The notes: generated by a model not told the origin, from the sequence alone. A stretch of 11,935 nt of DNA from a bacterium (GCA_014845975.1 RKAN01000090.1:1-11935), one strand, 5' to 3'; positions 1 to 7,851 are shown, counted from the first letter of the stretch. Program-made: numbers and translations.

Positions 1-15
1 TATTGGGTGATAAAA

Positions 16-201
16 ATGAAAAGAAATAGTAACAGACAATCTAACAACGTAAAAAATAGTTTGAATAAAAAATCTAAAACAATTAATAATTGTAAAAGAA
101 CAAACGATATTAAAAATTCAAACCATAATGTAGGATTTGAAGAAGACTCTAAGTCATTTGCGTTAGATGAAAATGACGATCATTCTTTTGAATTAAAATA
201 G
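16..201 (+). CDS. Small hydrophilic protein of unknown function, 61 aa
   Basis: I do not recognise this protein. It is very polar: the first ~40 residues are rich in Asn, Lys and Ser with one Cys, and the last ~20 are acidic. The acidic tail contains a short imperfect repeat, SFALDEND followed by DDHSFELK. There is no signal peptide or membrane segment. The ATG at 16 is preferred over the in-frame GTG at 7, because the GTG lies inside a GGGTGAT ribosome site placed four bases before the ATG, the same arrangement as at rarA. A hairpin terminator follows 25 bases after the TAG stop. The promoter lies outside the window. The composition recalls small spore or nucleic-acid-associated proteins, but that is a guess from composition only. 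Confidence 0.6.
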   Translation: MKRNSNRQSNNVKNSLNKKSKTINNCKRTNDIKNSNHNVGFEEDSKSFALDENDDHSFELK

Positions 202-226
202 ATTGTAAAGAATTTTACCCAAAATT

Positions 227-247
227 AAAGAGACGAAGAGTCTCTTT
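227..247. terminator. Bidirectional terminator between the 61-aa gene and zupT
   Basis: An 8-bp perfect stem, AAAGAGAC (227-234) pairing with GTCTCTTT (240-247), encloses a five-base loop. On the plus strand the arm runs into TTTTAT. On the minus strand it runs into AATTTT, a weaker tract. The zupT stop codon (247-249) touches the right arm, so the element serves two converging genes. Confidence 0.7.
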
Positions 248-978
248 TATATTAGTTTTATACTTAAAAACATAATAACAGATCCAATAAAAAAATAAAA
301 TATCGCCCTCTTCTCCTTTGCTTTTTTTACCTCTGGGAGTAATTCATAAAATGAAATTTGAATCATAATTCCCGCTATCATTGCTAATAAAAATCCCATA
401 AATTTATAAGTAATGTAATCTTTTAAAAATAGACATGTAACAATTGCTCCAACAAACTCAGATAATCCTGCAATAGCAGTGTAAAATAATGCCTTTTTTT
501 TGCTGTTTTTCGAATAATAAATAGGTAATGCTATTGTAATACCTTCTGGGATATTATGGAGTGCTATAGCGATTGTAAGAGTAATTCCAAGCTTAATATC
601 TGTATTACTTGCTATAAAAGTCGCCATTCCTTCTGGAATATTATGCATCATAATAGCAATAAACGAAATGATACCAATTTTATAAATAGAATTATTACTA
701 GGTATCAATTGATCAATAAAAGAAGACAAAATAACACCCAAGGTAAAAAAGATACAAACAAATAAAACAGCAGGAAATGGATAATAATAAGTTGATAAAT
801 AAGAAAAAGATTCTGGAATTAAGTCAACAATAGAAACTGTAATCATTACTCCAGCAGCAAAAGCAAAGGCACCAATAAGAAGTTTTTTATTTTTACTAAA
901 AAATATTAAAATGCTTCCAATAATAGTAGATAATCCTGCTAAAAATGATAATAATAAAGCAATCCAAGTTTGTTTCAT
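247..978 (-). CDS. zupT: ZIP-family divalent metal transporter (ZupT-like), 243 aa
   Basis: Inner-membrane carrier that by family takes up Zn2+ and often other divalent metals such as Fe2+ or Mn2+. The length is close to that of E. coli ZupT (257 aa). About eight hydrophobic segments are visible. The two signature metal-site helices are intact: HNIPEGMATF at 112-121 and HNIPEGITIA at 141-150, with a further acidic residue in GLSEFVGA (171-178). The ATG at 978 is chosen because GGTGA sits five bases ahead of it. The frame stays open upstream to a TTG at 1023, but that codon lies in the deoB terminator and has no ribosome site. The gene lies downstream of deoB on the same strand, separated by a hairpin, so it is either fed by read-through or has its own weak promoter. 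The exact metal cannot be read from the sequence. Confidence 0.92.
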   Translation of the reverse strand: MKQTWIALLLSFLAGLSTIIGSILIFFSKNKKLLIGAFAFAAGVMITVSIVDLIPESFSYLSTYYYPFPAVLFVCIFFTLGVILSSFIDQLIPSNNSIYKIGIISFIAIMMHNIPEGMATFIASNTDIKLGITLTIAIALHNIPEGITIALPIYYSKNSKKKALFYTAIAGLSEFVGAIVTCLFLKDYITYKFMGFLLAMIAGIMIQISFYELLPEVKKAKEKRAIFYFFIGSVIMFLSIKLI

Positions 979-1022
979 ATCGTTCACCAATAAACTATAT
1001 GAAATAGGCTCAAAAATATACA

Positions 1023-1048
1023 AAAATAGGCTAAATAAAGCCTATTTT
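1023..1048 (-). terminator. Rho-independent terminator after deoB
   Basis: A perfect 10-bp stem, read on the minus strand as AAAATAGGCT, six-base loop TTATTT, then AGCCTATTTT, is followed by TTG and another T-rich run. The deoB stop codon TAG (1042-1044) is inside the first arm. It should end most xerD-deoB transcripts before zupT. Confidence 0.75.
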
Positions 1049-2199
1049 AATCTTTCTAATACACTTGTACCTGTAGGAGCATTTACATTAAAATTATCAG
1101 CAATTGTAGCACCAATATCAGAATAAGTTTTCAAAATTGGTAACTGTTCTGGATTTTTAAATTTCTTAGAATAAAATATTACAGGAACATTTTCTCTTGT
1201 ATGATCTGTCCCTCTAAAAGTAGGATCGTTTCCATGATCAGCTGTAATCATTAATAAATCATCTTCTTTTAATAAAGAAAGAATTTCAGGTAAATGATTA
1301 TCAAATTCCTTTAATGCCTTACCATATCCTTCTACATCTCTTCTATGTCCATATTTAGAATCATAGTCATTTAAATTAGCAAAGCAAAGACCTGTAAAAT
1401 CACTTTGAATGGTTTCTTTAATCTTTTGAATGCCATCTAAATTATCCTTTGTTTTAGTACTAGAAGTAATACCACAATTGTTAAAAATATCACTAATTTT
1501 ACCAATTGCTACTACAGAATAATGTTGATCATGTAATGAATCTAAAACCGTTGAGTGGGCAGGATTTAAAGCATAGTCATGTCTATTAGGTGTTCTTACA
1601 AAATTACCAGGTTGTCCTATATAAGGACGAGCAATAATTCTTCCTACTTTCCATTCTTCTTTTTTAGTTAATTCTCTTACCTTTTCACAAATACTATAAA
1701 GCTCTTCTAAAGGAATAACATCTTCATGAGCAGCAATTTGTAAAACAGAATCAGCAGAGGTATATACTATTAATGCACCTGTTTTCATTTGTTCTTCTCC
1801 TAATTCCTTGATTATTTCTGTTCCTGAAGCTGCTTTATTTCCAATTACTTTTCTTCCACTAATCTCTTCTATTTGACGAATAAGTTCTTCTGGAAAACCA
1901 GTATTTAAAAATGTCTTAAATGGTTTTTCAGTAATGACTCCCATCATTTCTAAGTGGCCTGTTAAAGTATCTTTGCCATTACTAACTTCCTCTGCTTTTG
2001 TAAAATAAGCGATTGTTTTTTCATTAGTTCCATTTAAGATATTAAAATATCCTAAATTTTTAAAATTTGGTAATTCTACTTTTGTTCTTTCAACTGTATG
2101 GCCAAATGTATTAGTTCCCTCATCATGAAATTTATCTGCATCTTTTGCAGCTCCAATTCCAACAGAATCTAATACAATTAAAAATATTCTTTTAAACAT
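1042..2199 (-). CDS. deoB: Phosphopentomutase DeoB, 385 aa
   Basis: Interconverts (deoxy)ribose 1-phosphate and 5-phosphate, linking nucleoside breakdown to the pentose phosphate pathway; cytoplasmic. It belongs to the alkaline-phosphatase superfamily and has the expected length. Metal and catalytic motifs are present: Asp11 in LDSVGIG, the nucleophile segment KDTLTGH (76-82), Asp150 in [13 protein letters not shown] with Asp280 and His285, ADHGND with Asp321 and His322, and His333 in TDHTRE. The ATG at 2199 is chosen because AAAGGAGG lies seven bases ahead; the frame extends to 2235 but that part overlaps xerD. xerD ends 13 bases upstream and its stop abuts this ribosome site, so the two are almost certainly cotranscribed. 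The same pair (ripX-drm) occurs in B. subtilis, where a purine nucleoside phosphorylase gene follows; here a metal transporter does. Confidence 0.97.
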   Translation of the reverse strand: MFKRIFLIVLDSVGIGAAKDADKFHDEGTNTFGHTVERTKVELPNFKNLGYFNILNGTNEKTIAYFTKAEEVSNGKDTLTGHLEMMGVITEKPFKTFLNTGFPEELIRQIEEISGRKVIGNKAASGTEIIKELGEEQMKTGALIVYTSADSVLQIAAHEDVIPLEELYSICEKVRELTKKEEWKVGRIIARPYIGQPGNFVRTPNRHDYALNPAHSTVLDSLHDQHYSVVAIGKISDIFNNCGITSSTKTKDNLDGIQKIKETIQSDFTGLCFANLNDYDSKYGHRRDVEGYGKALKEFDNHLPEILSLLKEDDLLMITADHGNDPTFRGTDHTRENVPVIFYSKKFKNPEQLPILKTYSDIGATIADNFNVNAPTGTSVLERLK

Positions 2200-2212
2200 A
2201 ATTTTTCCTCCT

Positions 2213-3088
2213 TTAGTGATGTGGGTGATATTCATAATTCTCTTTTTTCAATTGAGTAGATACATGAGTATATATTTGAGTTGTAGAAATACTGCTATGT
2301 CCAAGTAATTCTTGAATACTTCTTAAGTCTGCCCCATTTTCTAATAAATGAGTCGCAAAAGAATGTCTTAAGGTGTGTGGTGAAAAATGAGCTTTAATTC
2401 CTTTTTCTATTGCTAATTGTTCAATTATCTTAAACATAGATTGTCTCGATATTTTTCTACCTAAGTTATTTAAAAATAGATCATTTGTTAATTGTTTTTT
2501 TATTAATTGAGGACGATATTCTTGAATATAAATCTTTAAATACTTCGTTGCTTGGTCATCAATTGGAACAATTCTTTCTTTTCCACCTTTTCCTAGCACT
2601 CTTACAATATTTTCATCTAATTCTAAGTCGTAAATTGTTAGATTTACTAATTCACTGACTCGAAGTCCTGAAGAATACAAAAGTTCTAACATAGCCTTAT
2701 TTCGATAATCATATTTTGTATTTAATTCAATATCTAATAATTGATTTACTTCTTCTAAAGATAATACATTAGGTAAAGTCTTTTTTAGTTTTGGAAGTTC
2801 TATATATTCCATAGGATTATTATTAATATATTTATTTTTTTCCATAAAATGATAGAAATTCTTTAAAACAGTTATAGTATGTGCAACACTTCGTATACTC
2901 TTTTTATTTTGTTCTTCAACTAAAAAAGTATGAATATCTTCTTTTGTCTCTTTTAATATATTTTTCTCTTTTAGAAATTGCAGAAATTTGTTTAAATCAT
3001 TAGAATAAGATAAAATTGTATTGTTCGAATATTTTCTATCAATTTTTAAATAATCGATATACTCATTTATGTAGTTTATATTATGCAT
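2213..3088 (-). CDS. xerD: Tyrosine recombinase XerD, 291 aa
   Basis: Site-specific recombinase that, with a XerC partner, resolves chromosome dimers at dif. An N-terminal SAM-like DNA-binding domain (~1-95) is followed by the catalytic domain. The full active set is visible: Arg143 (SSGLRVSEL), Lys167 (GKGGKER), His238 and Arg241 ([15 protein letters not shown]), His264 (LLGHSSI) and nucleophile Tyr273 (IYTHV). Length is typical of the family. An ATG at 3103 would add five residues but would sit almost at the predicted transcription start; the ATG at 3088 has GTGAG just upstream and is preferred, with moderate certainty. It is first in a unit with deoB, and the pairing with deoB supports XerD over a phage integrase or XerC. 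No dif site is seen in the window. Confidence 0.93.
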   Translation of the reverse strand: MHNINYINEYIDYLKIDRKYSNNTILSYSNDLNKFLQFLKEKNILKETKEDIHTFLVEEQNKKSIRSVAHTITVLKNFYHFMEKNKYINNNPMEYIELPKLKKTLPNVLSLEEVNQLLDIELNTKYDYRNKAMLELLYSSGLRVSELVNLTIYDLELDENIVRVLGKGGKERIVPIDDQATKYLKIYIQEYRPQLIKKQLTNDLFLNNLGRKISRQSMFKIIEQLAIEKGIKAHFSPHTLRHSFATHLLENGADLRSIQELLGHSSISTTQIYTHVSTQLKKENYEYHPHH

Positions 3089-3111
3089 TTCACTCACTAC
3101 CATTCTTTTTT

Positions 3112-3120
3112 ATTATACCA
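3112..3120 (-). promoter_or_regulatory. Extended -10 promoter of xerD-deoB
   Basis: On the minus strand the sequence reads TGGTATAAT, a perfect -10 with the TGn extension. No good -35 is seen at 16-18 bases, which is common for extended -10 promoters. Transcription would start near 3105, leaving a leader of about 17 bases before the ATG at 3088. Confidence 0.65.
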
Positions 3121-3162
3121 TTATTTTTACGATTATTTCTATTTTTTATGTCAACTTTACAG

Positions 3163-3191
3163 TTGGTATCAATCAGAATATGTGTTACAAT
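3163..3191 (+). promoter_or_regulatory. Promoter of rarA
   Basis: TTGGTA (3163-3168) and TACAAT (3186-3191) are separated by 17 bases, and the -10 carries the extension TGT (3183-3185). Transcription would start near 3198, leaving a very short leader that contains the GGTGAT ribosome site. The promoter is back to back with that of xerD. Confidence 0.6.
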
Positions 3192-3207
3192 AAAAAAGGT
3201 GATGTAT

Positions 3208-4422
3208 ATGAGAGAACCTTTATCAATTAAAATGCGTCCTAAAAAAGTCGAAGATATTATTGGACAAACTCATTTATTAAAAGAAGGAAACATATTATAT
3301 AATTTAATTCATAATGACTTTTTAGTTTCTATGATTTTATATGGAAAACCTGGTATTGGAAAAACTAGTATTGCAACAGCTATCGTTGAATCCCTTCATT
3401 TAAAGTATCGATTTTTAAATGCTGTCATTAATAATAAAAAAGATTTTGATGTTGTTGTAGAAGAAGCCAAACTTTTTGGTGGCTTAGTTGTTATTATGGA
3501 TGAAATTCACCGTTTAAATAAGGACAAACAAGATTTGTTATTGCCCTATTTAGAAAATGGACTTATTACTTTAATAGGATTAACAACGTCAAATCCTTAT
3601 CATAAAATTAATCCTGCTATTAGAAGTAGATGCCAAATTTTTGAATTAAAGGAATTAACTGTAGATGAAGTGATAGAAGGGTTAAATAAAGCAGTTGAAA
3701 AAAATTATCTAGAAAATATTCAAATTGATGAAGAATGTCTCGCTCATATAGCAAAACTTTCAAATGGTGATCTAAGATATGCCTATAATTTATTAGAACT
3801 TGCATATTATGCTTCAAATGATCATATTATTACCCTTGAATTAGTAAAATCAATTAATAGTAAACCAGTATTCTTTCATGACAAAAATGAGGATGGTCAT
3901 TATGATGTAATTAGTGCATTTCAAAAATCCATTCGAGGAAGCGATGTAAATGCTTCTTTACATTATCTAGCTCGTTTAATCGAAGCAGAAGACTTAGATA
4001 TTTTATATCGTAGAATGACAGTAATTGCTTATGAAGATATAGGATTAGCAAATCCAATGATTGGTCCAAAAGTAGAAGCAGCTATTGCTGCCTGTGAACG
4101 ATTAGGGCTTCCAGAAGGAAGAATTCCTTTAGGAGATATTGTAATTGAAATGGCTTTATCTCCTAAATCAAATAGTGGTCATATTGCTTTAGATTTGGCA
4201 TTAAATGATATTCGAAGTGGAAATACAGGCAACGTACCAGATCATATTAAAACGCATTCACAAACTTATAAATATCCTCATAATTATCCAAACAGCTGGG
4301 TAAAACAACAATATTTACCAGATAAGCTAGTTGGAAAAGAATACTATCATCCTAAAACAACAAGCAAATATGAAATCTCTTTAAAATCTGTATATGATAA
4401 AATCAAAAAAAGCTCTCAATGA
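3208..4422 (+). CDS. rarA: Replication-associated recombination protein A (RarA/MgsA), 404 aa
   Basis: AAA+ ATPase related to clamp loaders and acting at stalled or damaged replication forks. Walker A is GKPGIGKTS (46-54), Walker B is VVIMDEIH (94-101), sensor 1 is TTSNP (126-130) and the Arg-finger region is IRSRC (138-142). The C-terminal half carries the family tetramerisation region, with conserved stretches SIRGSD, YEDIGLANP, MALSPKSN and YKYPHNYPNSWVKQQYLP. Length is slightly under the usual 420-450 residues. The frame is open back to 3016, but that region holds the promoter and overlaps xerD. ATG 3208 is chosen from the AAGGTGAT site four bases upstream; an in-frame ATG at 3202 lies within that site. 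The TGA stop lies inside a terminator hairpin. Trp codons here are TGG, so TGA is a true stop. Confidence 0.95.
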   Translation: MREPLSIKMRPKKVEDIIGQTHLLKEGNILYNLIHNDFLVSMILYGKPGIGKTSIATAIVESLHLKYRFLNAVINNKKDFDVVVEEAKLFGGLVVIMDEIHRLNKDKQDLLLPYLENGLITLIGLTTSNPYHKINPAIRSRCQIFELKELTVDEVIEGLNKAVEKNYLENIQIDEECLAHIAKLSNGDLRYAYNLLELAYYASNDHIITLELVKSINSKPVFFHDKNEDGHYDVISAFQKSIRGSDVNASLHYLARLIEAEDLDILYRRMTVIAYEDIGLANPMIGPKVEAAIAACERLGLPEGRIPLGDIVIEMALSPKSNSGHIALDLALNDIRSGNTGNVPDHIKTHSQTYKYPHNYPNSWVKQQYLPDKLVGKEYYHPKTTSKYEISLKSVYDKIKKSSQ

Positions 4423-4429
4423 GCTTTTT
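4407..4429. terminator. Bidirectional terminator between rarA and the lipoprotein gene
   Basis: A 9-bp stem, AAAAAGCTC (4407-4415) with GAGCTTTTT (4421-4429), has loop TCAAT. The rarA TGA (4420-4422) starts at the last loop base, and the lipoprotein TAA (4428-4430, minus strand) is at the edge of the arm. T-rich tails exist both ways, stronger on the minus strand where seven T follow the GC core. Confidence 0.85.
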
Positions 4430-5135
4430 ATTGTGTTACATATTTTGATGCATTATTGATTATTACTTTTGTTTCGTCATAGTCTAATTGCTTAACGCCA
4501 TTATCTGATGAAATTGTAGGAACATAAATTGTTTGAGAAGCACTTGTTCCAACTGATTGAAAACTTGAAACTTGAACATCAACAGGTTTTGAATCTTTAT
4601 AAAATACTACTGCTGCAGTAACATCATCTAGAGTTTCACCTGAATTATTTGATAAATTTAAAGATAATTGACTATCTGTATCTGTTTTGGCAACCTCTCC
4701 AGTAACTTTATCATTATAAACAGTCTCAAATTTTGTGCTATAAATTGTTTTATTTAAAGAAATTTCTATTCTTGTTGGTAATGTAATTGTACCCTTTTCA
4801 TCATACTGAGCTAAAGACAATTTAACAAAGTCTTGTTTTTTCGATGTTATATTTTTAAGATATTGTTTATCTGTTTTCATAAGATTTCCATCTTTATCAA
4901 AAAAAGCAACATCAATATTTAAATAATCAATAATATCAGAACCAGTATTGGTAACATCAAAAATAATTTCATTGTTTTCTGTAAAATATGTTTTTAAATC
5001 CATTCCTTCTGTTTTATTAACTTTTACAGTTACATCTGATGCTTTTTTAACTTCTTTTTTTTCATTTTTAGTTCCAAAACATCCTGTCATCAAAAAAATC
5101 ATACATGCACTAAGTAAAAATAATTTTTGTTTCAT
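4428..5135 (-). CDS. Lipoprotein with two similar beta-sandwich-like halves, 235 aa
   Basis: The N-terminus is a classic lipoprotein signal: basic MKQK, a hydrophobic core, then lipobox LMTGC with Cys19 as the expected lipidated residue. A charged linker follows (20-40), then two halves of about 80 residues. Residues 54-133 contain IIFDVTNTGSDIIDYLNIDVAFFD; this is matched at 155-233 by LSLNLSNNSGETLDDVTAAVVFY, each followed by a Lys/Asp turn and a later run of beta-type residues. This pattern resembles the FxLYD and related Ig-like domains of Bacillota extracellular lipoproteins; that assignment is by eye. The function is unknown. The start at 5135 follows GAGGAGGAATT. It lies 60 bases behind the prepilin peptidase gene on the same strand, with its own promoter and no terminator between, so it may be partly cotranscribed with the pilus genes. 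It ends in a strong terminator. Confidence 0.85.
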   Translation of the reverse strand: MKQKLFLLSACMIFLMTGCFGTKNEKKEVKKASDVTVKVNKTEGMDLKTYFTENNEIIFDVTNTGSDIIDYLNIDVAFFDKDGNLMKTDKQYLKNITSKKQDFVKLSLAQYDEKGTITLPTRIEISLNKTIYSTKFETVYNDKVTGEVAKTDTDSQLSLNLSNNSGETLDDVTAAVVFYKDSKPVDVQVSSFQSVGTSASQTIYVPTISSDNGVKQLDYDETKVIINNASKYVTQ

Positions 5136-5162
5136 AATTCCTCCTCTATCTTAACTATATTA

Positions 5163-5191
5163 AGTCTACAACAGATATTCATAAATGTCAA
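5163..5191 (-). promoter_or_regulatory. Promoter of the lipoprotein gene
   Basis: On the minus strand a perfect TTGACA (5186-5191) is separated by 17 bases from TAGACT (5163-5168), a four-of-six -10. Transcription would start near 5156, giving a leader of about 20 bases that contains GGAGG. The -35 lies just beyond the stop codon of the prepilin peptidase gene. Confidence 0.6.
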
Positions 5192-5195
5192 TTCG

Positions 5196-5960
5196 TTAAA
5201 ATGTCAAAAAAGTAATAATTGTTTGAAAATCCAGTTGCAGTAAAAATAATATAATAGCACTAACACTCAAAAATGGACCAAACGGAATAATGTCCGTTTT
5301 ATTTTTAAATAAAATAATTAAAGAAATTGGTAATCCAATAAATGAAGCTAGAAAAATACAAATTAGTGCTACCTTCCAACCAAGTACCATTCCAATTACA
5401 GCCATTAATTTTAAATCTCCTCCACCCATGGATTCCTTTTTAAATAGAAAGTCTCCTATTTTCTTTAAAAGAAACAGCAAAAGAAACGATACAAAGCCAT
5501 CTAATAAATGTCCTAAAATAGAGGTTCCTCCATCTTTTATCATAAATTCTATTAATAGAATAATGGATGATGATATTAAGACCTCATCTGGTATTATCAT
5601 TGTCTGATAATCACTAATGATAATAATTAAAAGCATAGATATAAATGTAATGGAAATTAAAAATTGTATGCTAAATCCAAATAAATGATAAGATAATGCA
5701 AATAAAATTCCTGAACTTAGTTCAAAAACAGGATAAAAACAAGAAATTTTTTCTTTACAATTTTTACATTTTCCTCCCAAAAAAATCCAAGAAAAAATAG
5801 GGACTAACTCACTAGCCCCTAATTTATGGTTACATTTAGTGCAATGAGAAGATGGTGTTATTAGTGATTCTCCTTTTGGAATTCGATATCCTACTACGTT
5901 GTAGAAAGATCCTAAGACCGCTCCAAATATGAATGTTACAATCATATAATAAATTTCCAT
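5196..5960 (-). CDS. pilD: Prepilin peptidase (type IV leader peptidase, A24 family), 254 aa
   Basis: Membrane aspartyl protease that cuts the short basic leader from prepilins or pseudopilins and usually methylates the new N-terminus. The N-terminal methylase-type domain has LGSFYNVVGYRIPKG (16-30) and a four-Cys zinc site: Cys40 and Cys43 (HCTKC), Cys65 and Cys68 (KCKNC). Both catalytic Asp motifs are present: Asp117 in SDYQTMIIPDE and Asp182 in MGGGDLKLM. About seven hydrophobic segments are seen, and the length suits PilD/ComC. ATG 5960 is chosen because AGAGGTGA lies five to six bases before it; an in-frame GTG at 5969 is part of that ribosome site. The pilC-like gene ends 11 bases upstream, so the two form an operon. 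No prepilin substrate is encoded in the window. Confidence 0.95.
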   Translation of the reverse strand: MEIYYMIVTFIFGAVLGSFYNVVGYRIPKGESLITPSSHCTKCNHKLGASELVPIFSWIFLGGKCKNCKEKISCFYPVFELSSGILFALSYHLFGFSIQFLISITFISMLLIIIISDYQTMIIPDEVLISSSIILLIEFMIKDGGTSILGHLLDGFVSFLLLFLLKKIGDFLFKKESMGGGDLKLMAVIGMVLGWKVALICIFLASFIGLPISLIILFKNKTDIIPFGPFLSVSAIILFLLQLDFQTIITFLTF

Positions 5961-5971
5961 AAATCTCACCT

Positions 5972-7807
5972 CTACATTGATTGAACTGCACTATACATGC
6001 TAAACATTGGTACAATAATTGATAAAATCAATGTACCTACAATTACAGTTAAGAAAATAGTAATTGCTGGTTCTACAAATGTTTTAATTCTTGTTACTGA
6101 TTCTGCATGAAGTTGTTGATAATAATCTGATACTTTGCTCATCATTTCTGGCAATTCACCGGTTTTCTCTCCTGTTACTAACATTTCGTAAGCAGGAATT
6201 GGAAATGCCCAATTATCCTTGAATGCTTCCGATATTTTATCTCCTTTTGCCAAGTTTGTAATTGTATCTAAAATAATCATTTTATAAATTTCGTTATTCG
6301 TAATTCTATTTAACACTTCCATACTATCTGTAATAAACACGTTATGAGATAATAATGATGCGAAAGTTTTTGTAAACATAGCAACTTCATTATAAATAAT
6401 AGTGGTTCCTATAATAGGAGTTTTCATAGTAAGCCATTGACATATTGTACGGAATAGTTTGATATTTTTGTACATATAAATAAATAGTACAATAAATATA
6501 ATAAGTCCTATTAAAATCCATACAATATATTTTCTCAAGAAATTACTAATTGCTAGAACTACTAATGTGAATTTTGGTATTGCTGATGCATCCATTGAAT
6601 TATAAATTTCAACAAATTGAGGAATAACATACATCATAATGAAAACCGCAACCCCAATAGAAGCAACTAATACAATACTAGGATACATCATAGCAGTAAC
6701 CATTTGCTTTCTGATTTTTTCAGAATCTGAATAATAGTTTGCTTGATCATCCAATACTTCTGGAAGTTCTCCTGTCATTTCTGCAGTTTTTACCATATTG
6801 ATTAATAATTTAGGAAATGCTACATTTTGTTTTAATAATGCTTCACTAAAGTTTTCGCCCATTGTTAAATCATATATAATAGATTTTAAAATCTTTTTAT
6901 ATTTTTTATTTTTATATTGTCTTTCTAAAATTTTTAAAGCTTCTACTAATGGAATTCCAGCTTTAATATATGTAGAAAGTTGTGTTAAAAAGAAAATTAA
7001 ATCTTTTGTCTTAAATTTTGTATTATTAACATTTGAATTTTTATGAAACATTTGAATCCATTTATTTGTACGAATACTATATACTTCATAGCCTTCACTC
7101 AATAAAAAGGAATGAACTTCAACTTTTGAAAATGCTTCAAAATAATCTTTTACAATTTTTCCCTCTGGATTTTTAGCAACGTATTCATATAGTACTTTTG
7201 TATCACTTTTTTCAGCATCTGCTCCATCAAAATTGATTAACAAAGCTTCTTTTTTCATTAAGTTTTTATTACGATTATGCTTAATAAATTCATTGTTACT
7301 AATTTTTTGCTTAATTTTTGCAGGAATTTGTCGAATGGATTGAAAAAATTCTTTTAATTGTTCAGAAAAACCAGGCTTTTCAATTTTAACTTTTCCGTTA
7401 CCATAAATTGCATCTGCATTACTAGTTACAATTTTTTCTTCTGATTTTTTATTTTCGATTTTTTTATTTTTATGGATAGAAGCTTGTTTTAAATTTTTAA
7501 TTTCTTTTTGTTTCCAATTTCTTAATCGATTAAACTCTTTTAAATCAAAAGAAGACTCATTGACTTTTTTCTTTGAATGAAGAAATGGAGATGCTACTAA
7601 TGTAACAACTTCACCTATTCCTTTCAAAAAATACTTAGGTACTTGATAAACAAGCCAACTTATTCTAATGAAAATCTTTAAAATTACTTTTAACGTAGTA
7701 ATAATTCCTCGATAAAAATATTTACAAATTAATATTGGTAATTTTAAAATTCCAAAGACTATTTTATATACGATAATAAATGGCATTAAAATAGCAGGCT
7801 TTCGCAT
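5972..7807 (-). CDS. pilC: PilC/GspF-type pilus assembly platform protein with a long N-terminal extension, 611 aa
   Basis: Inner-membrane platform protein of type IV pili, type II secretion or competence pseudopili, working with a motor ATPase. The usual PilC-like N-terminal module starts near 205 (VLYEYVAKNPEGKIV, then SEGYEVYSI). Two GspF repeats follow, at ~267-395 and ~470-600, each with the internal signature TGELPE (345-350 and 549-554). Hydrophobic segments lie near 372-397, 412-446 and 578-602, as expected. Family members are usually about 350-410 residues; here ~200 extra residues precede the module. Residues 5-77 are hydrophobic and basic, and 78-200 are Lys/Asn/Glu-rich and probably flexible. 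No ribosome site marks the in-frame Met184, whereas Met1 has AAGGTG seven bases upstream, so the long form is likely real. It is first in a unit with the prepilin peptidase; the PilB-type ATPase and pilins are absent nearby. Confidence 0.92.
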   Translation of the reverse strand: MRKPAILMPFIIVYKIVFGILKLPILICKYFYRGIITTLKVILKIFIRISWLVYQVPKYFLKGIGEVVTLVASPFLHSKKKVNESSFDLKEFNRLRNWKQKEIKNLKQASIHKNKKIENKKSEEKIVTSNADAIYGNGKVKIEKPGFSEQLKEFFQSIRQIPAKIKQKISNNEFIKHNRNKNLMKKEALLINFDGADAEKSDTKVLYEYVAKNPEGKIVKDYFEAFSKVEVHSFLLSEGYEVYSIRTNKWIQMFHKNSNVNNTKFKTKDLIFFLTQLSTYIKAGIPLVEALKILERQYKNKKYKKILKSIIYDLTMGENFSEALLKQNVAFPKLLINMVKTAEMTGELPEVLDDQANYYSDSEKIRKQMVTAMMYPSIVLVASIGVAVFIMMYVIPQFVEIYNSMDASAIPKFTLVVLAISNFLRKYIVWILIGLIIFIVLFIYMYKNIKLFRTICQWLTMKTPIIGTTIIYNEVAMFTKTFASLLSHNVFITDSMEVLNRITNNEIYKMIILDTITNLAKGDKISEAFKDNWAFPIPAYEMLVTGEKTGELPEMMSKVSDYYQQLHAESVTRIKTFVEPAITIFLTVIVGTLILSIIVPMFSMYSAVQSM

Positions 7808-7851
7808 ATAAAAACACCTTCCAATCTCTTTCTACTCTCTATCATAATAAA

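Noticed and set aside
556..765. Open frame on the plus strand inside zupT, and similar ones at 911-1126, 4948-5154, 5290-5607 and 6798-7046
   Set aside because: They lie opposite well-supported genes, have no ribosome site of note and encode no recognisable domain.
979..1023. Upstream TTG start for the ZIP transporter, adding 15 residues
   Set aside because: It begins in the deoB terminator and has no ribosome site; ATG 978 has GGTGA at proper spacing.
994..1023. Possible zupT promoter (TTGTAT, 18 bases, TATAGT on the minus strand)
   Set aside because: The -35 is poor and transcription would start inside the ribosome site, so I did not list it.
2213..3088. XerD as an integrase of a mobile element
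   Set aside because: No attachment repeats, excisionase or phage genes are nearby, and the xerD-deoB pairing is a housekeeping arrangement.
3149..3154. Perfect TTGACA upstream of xerD on the minus strand
   Set aside because: It is 31 bases from the xerD -10, too far for a sigma-70 promoter, and no other -10 fits.
3016..3207. Long 64-residue N-terminal extension of RarA
   Set aside because: The frame is merely open; it overlaps xerD and the rarA promoter, and RarA proteins normally begin near the MREPLSIKMRP segment.
7808..7845. Riboswitch or attenuator in the pilC leader
   Set aside because: The leader is about 38 bases with no stable stem, too short for a known riboswitch.
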